Source: Chitinophagaceae bacterium
GTDB taxonomy: Bacteria > Bacteroidota > Bacteroidia > Chitinophagales > Chitinophagaceae
DNA length: 6,578 bases
Assembly (NCBI GenBank): GCA_019454915.1
Contig: JACFNM010000233.1
Span: 1-6,578 of the forward strand
Reading direction: 5' to 3'
Shown piece after piece: positions 3,808-6,578 of the stretch. The notes under the pieces are model-generated. The model did not search any database. It was given only the letters and a program-made list of their open reading frames with translations, and had not been told where the DNA came from. The stretch's first letter is position 1, and each line of letters opens with the position of its first letter. The translations under genes were made by a program, and so were the position numbers.

Positions 3808-6578
3808 ATGAGAAATTTCGTGTTTAGGAAAGTGGGGTACACTATCTTTCTTACCGTGTCCTTGTTTTTCTTTTCTATGGTTGCTTTTGCTCAGTCTATC
3901 ACAATTAAGGGCAAAGTGACCGATGATAAAGCAGAGCCCTTGCCCAATGCCAGCGTACTGGTAAAGGGGACCTCAAATGGTGTAACAACCGGTGAGGATG
4001 GCAGCTTTAGCATAAATGTTCCCAACACACGCGCAGTACTTGTGATTACGGCAATAGGCCACCAGCGTCAGGAGATTACTGTCGGCAACCAAAAGGAGAT
4101 AGAAGTGGTATTGGCTGTAGGAGAGGCGAGTGAATTAGAGTCTGTAGTGGTGGTGGGATATGCTACCCAGAAAAAAGTGACGGTGACGGGCGCCGTTGCG
4201 CAGGTAAAAGGGTCTGATTTAGACAAATCACCAAGTATCAACCTTTCCAATTCCCTTGCCGGCCGATTACCGGGTATCACGGCAGTACAATCCAGCGGTG
4301 AGCCCGGATATGATGGCTCTTCTATTCGTATCCGTGGTGTAAACTCGTTTGGAAACAGTGATGCGTTGATCGTGATAGATGGAGTACCTAACAGAGCCGG
4401 TGGGTTGGAGCGTCTTAATCCCGCAGATATTGAAAGCGTATCTGTGTTAAAGGATGCTGCTGCTGCCATTTATGGGTCGCGTGCAGGGAATGGTGTAATA
4501 CTCATTACTACCAAACGGGGTAAAACGGGAAAACCTACTATTTCTTATGATTTTAATTATGGGATAGCCCAGCCCACACGCGTGCCTAAGATGTCTGATG
4601 CGCCCGAATATGCTACAATAAGAAATGAGTTAATTATCTATGACAATGTACCTTCTGCAGAATGGGAGAATGCTTTCAATGCATTTAAGAGCTCGGGTAC
4701 CTACACTACGCTTGACGGCAGAGCTGTTAATGCAGTATTCACGCAGGATGAGATTACTAAATTCGGCAACGGTTCCGAACCGCTAAAATATCCCAATACA
4801 GACTGGTATAAATCAGTATTAAAAACCTGGTCGCCGCAGACTACCCAAAATATTCAGTTAACCGGTGGTAGTGAAAGAATTAAATACATGGGGTCTTTGG
4901 GCTACACAGATCAGGATGGATATTATAAAAATTCTGCTACCGGATATCGGCAATATGATCTTCGGTTGAATGTGGATGCTAAAGTGAATGATTATATTAC
5001 TACAAGCATTGGTGTTGCCGCGAGGGAAGAGTTCAGACATTTCCCCAACGGCGGAGGGGCAGGAGATATTTTCAGAATGCTGATGCGTGGTAAGCCAACT
5101 GAAATTGCTTTATGGCCAAATGGACTTCCGGGTCCTGATATCGAAAATGGTCAGAATCCGGCCGTTATTACGACTAATCAAACCGGATACATCAATGATA
5201 AGAGAGATTACTTCCAGACAAATGGTAAGTTAGAGATTATCATCCCGGGTATAGAAGGCTTGAAAGTAACCGGAATTGCCTCCGTGGATAAGAGAATGAC
5301 GAGAATGAAAAACTGGGCGAAACCATGGACCTTATACTATTGGGATGGTTCCTCAATGGAGGCAGATGGAAAGACGCCCGCGTTAACCGGATCAGTCCGG
5401 TCAACTTTCACGGATCCGAGGTTGAAAGAAACTTCATCTCAGGAGTTGGCAGTCAACTTAACCGGAATGATAAATTATGACCATACTTTTGGATCGGACC
5501 ACGCCTTTAATGTTATGGCTGGTGTTACCCGGGAAAAAGTAGACGCCGATGGATTTGATGCCTTTAGAAGATATTTTATATCGCCGGCTATTGAGCAACT
5601 GTTCGCCGGAGCGTCACTTTCTCAGGATATTACTAATGGGAATTATTTATATCAACGTGCGCGCTTAAGTTATATTGGACGCGTGGGATACAACTTTAAA
5701 GAAAAGTATATCGCTGAGTTCCTTTGGAGGTATGACGGATCTTATATGTTCCCCGAGGATAAACGTTTCGGATTTTTCCCCGGAGTTTCTGCCGGATGGA
5801 GAATTTCAGAAGAAGGATTTTTCAGGGATAATATCCGGTTTATAGATAATTTGAAACTAAGAGCTTCGTGGGGTCAGATGGGGGCAGAGCCTTATATAAA
5901 CGGAGGATATCTTGAGTATGCTTTCCTGTCTACGATGGGATTTGATTCATACATTATCAATGATCAGGTAGCCAAGACACTCTATGAATCCAGAGTTCCA
6001 AACCTGGGTTTCACATGGGAAAAAGCGAATAATGCCAACATCGGTCTGGATGCAGGTTTTTTGAACAACAAACTGACACTTGAGTTTGATTATTTCTATA
6101 ATAAGCGCTCCGATATTCTTCAGTTATTAACGGGGTCTATTCCGCAAAGTTCCGGAGTAACTGACATTCTGCCGCCGGTGAACTATGGTAAAATGAGTAA
6201 TAAGGGATGGGAGTTCAAGCTATCTTACAATAATCGGATTGGAGATCTTATTTATAATGCGAGTGTTAATGGAGGTTATGCAAGAAATAAGATTATTGAT
6301 TGGAACGAAACACCCGGACTTCCGGAATACCAAAAAACCACCGGACGAGCATTGAACGGATTTCTGATGTATCAGTACGATGGGATTTTTACCAGCTTGA
6401 AAGACATTGCTGATAATACTATAGACTATAGTAAGATCACCGGTAATCTCTTGCCGGGTGATATGAAATTCAAGGATGTAAATAATGATGGGAAGATTGA
6501 TGCCGATGACCAGGTACGGTCTGACAGGACAAACATTCCCCGATTCACCGGAGGTCTTAATATCGGACTTCAATATAA
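3808..6578 (+). CDS. SusC/RagA-family TonB-linked outer-membrane transporter (cut by window end)
   Basis: The frame runs uninterrupted for 923 codons to the window edge; about 80-150 residues are probably missing, judging by the usual 1000-1100. A signal peptide (1-28) has basic residues, a hydrophobic run and an AFA|QS cleavage site. Next come a carboxypeptidase-regulatory-like beta domain (about 31-103, KGKVTDDKAEPLPNASVLVKG), the SusC linker signature ELESVVVVGYATQKK (109-123) and the plug (about 124-240). The plug has IRIRGVNSFG, VIDGVP and VLKDAAAAIYGSRAGNGVILITTKRG. A large beta-barrel follows. The segment GDMKFKDVNNDGKIDADDQ includes a DxNxDGxxD calcium-like loop at 890-898, typical near the end of these proteins. 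There is no STN sensor domain, so it is not the anti-sigma-coupled type. The family imports glycans or peptides across the outer membrane with a SusD lipoprotein, using TonB energy; the substrate here cannot be told. The ATG at 3808 gives the complete signal peptide. Confidence 0.95.
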   Translation, partial: MRNFVFRKVGYTIFLTVSLFFFSMVAFAQSITIKGKVTDDKAEPLPNASVLVKGTSNGVTTGEDGSFSINVPNTRAVLVITAIGHQRQEITVGNQKEIEVVLAVGEASELESVVVVGYATQKKVTVTGAVAQVKGSDLDKSPSINLSNSLAGRLPGITAVQSSGEPGYDGSSIRIRGVNSFGNSDALIVIDGVPNRAGGLERLNPADIESVSVLKDAAAAIYGSRAGNGVILITTKRGKTGKPTISYDFNYGIAQPTRVPKMSDAPEYATIRNELIIYDNVPSAEWENAFNAFKSSGTYTTLDGRAVNAVFTQDEITKFGNGSEPLKYPNTDWYKSVLKTWSPQTTQNIQLTGGSERIKYMGSLGYTDQDGYYKNSATGYRQYDLRLNVDAKVNDYITTSIGVAAREEFRHFPNGGGAGDIFRMLMRGKPTEIALWPNGLPGPDIENGQNPAVITTNQTGYINDKRDYFQTNGKLEIIIPGIEGLKVTGIASVDKRMTRMKNWAKPWTLYYWDGSSMEADGKTPALTGSVRSTFTDPRLKETSSQELAVNLTGMINYDHTFGSDHAFNVMAGVTREKVDADGFDAFRRYFISPAIEQLFAGASLSQDITNGNYLYQRARLSYIGRVGYNFKEKYIAEFLWRYDGSYMFPEDKRFGFFPGVSAGWRISEEGFFRDNIRFIDNLKLRASWGQMGAEPYINGGYLEYAFLSTMGFDSYIINDQVAKTLYESRVPNLGFTWEKANNANIGLDAGFLNNKLTLEFDYFYNKRSDILQLLTGSIPQSSGVTDILPPVNYGKMSNKGWEFKLSYNNRIGDLIYNASVNGGYARNKIIDWNETPGLPEYQKTTGRALNGFLMYQYDGIFTSLKDIADNTIDYSKITGNLLPGDMKFKDVNNDGKIDADDQVRSDRTNIPRFTGGLNIGLQY

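Noticed and set aside
4068..4469. Minus-strand open frame opposite the SusC gene (others at 4858-5040 and 6220-6573)
   Set aside because: The plus strand here encodes the strongly conserved plug and barrel of a SusC protein; the antisense frames have biased Ser/Thr/Pro or Ile-rich composition.
3808..6578. Possible frameshift or phase-variable tract in the SusC gene
   Set aside because: I translated the whole segment: it stays open in one frame, with no long homopolymer and with the conserved motifs in the expected order.

Overview
The window looks like chromosomal DNA of a Bacteroidota bacterium, most likely of the Chitinophagales/Sphingobacteriales type. It carries a SusC/RagA-type TonB-linked outer-membrane protein. 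Gene starts lack clear Shine-Dalgarno sequences, and the intergenic regions contain matches to the Bacteroidota promoter consensus (TTTG, about 17-23 bases, TAnnTTTG).

Left edge (1-393): the window opens inside the C-terminal part of an IS4/IS1634-type transposase, which stops at 264. Shortly downstream, 295-393 reads as the last ~30 codons of an unrelated protein with a beta-sandwich-like ending (TARIYEVRVYNERT, stop). I infer that the insertion sequence landed in, or deleted into, the 3' part of a secreted enzyme gene and left its tail behind.

Middle (394-2788): a ModF-like soluble protein with two ATP-binding cassettes is encoded on the minus strand (454-1938). Its first cassette lacks the catalytic Glu and the switch His, while the second is intact. 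Upstream on the same strand is a gene for an 87-residue protein of unknown function with an acidic tail (2080-2343), preceded by a good Bacteroidota promoter. A 445-base AT-rich region separates this gene from the rightward genes.

Right (2789-6578): a HAD-superfamily, beta-phosphoglucomutase-like protein follows. Its motif I is DxNGT, with Asn in place of the usual second Asp. Next comes a 338-base leader region and then a SusC/RagA-family transporter, open for 923 codons and cut by the window end. The leader contains a plausible promoter, an eight-codon upstream ORF (MRNVGAYY) and two consecutive perfect inverted repeats, so the SusC gene may be controlled after transcription starts. A SusD partner would be expected beyond the window.

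No tRNA, rRNA or CRISPR was seen. The least ordinary observations are the decapitated gene tail beside the insertion sequence, the structured SusC leader with its mini-ORF, and the Asn variant in the HAD active site.
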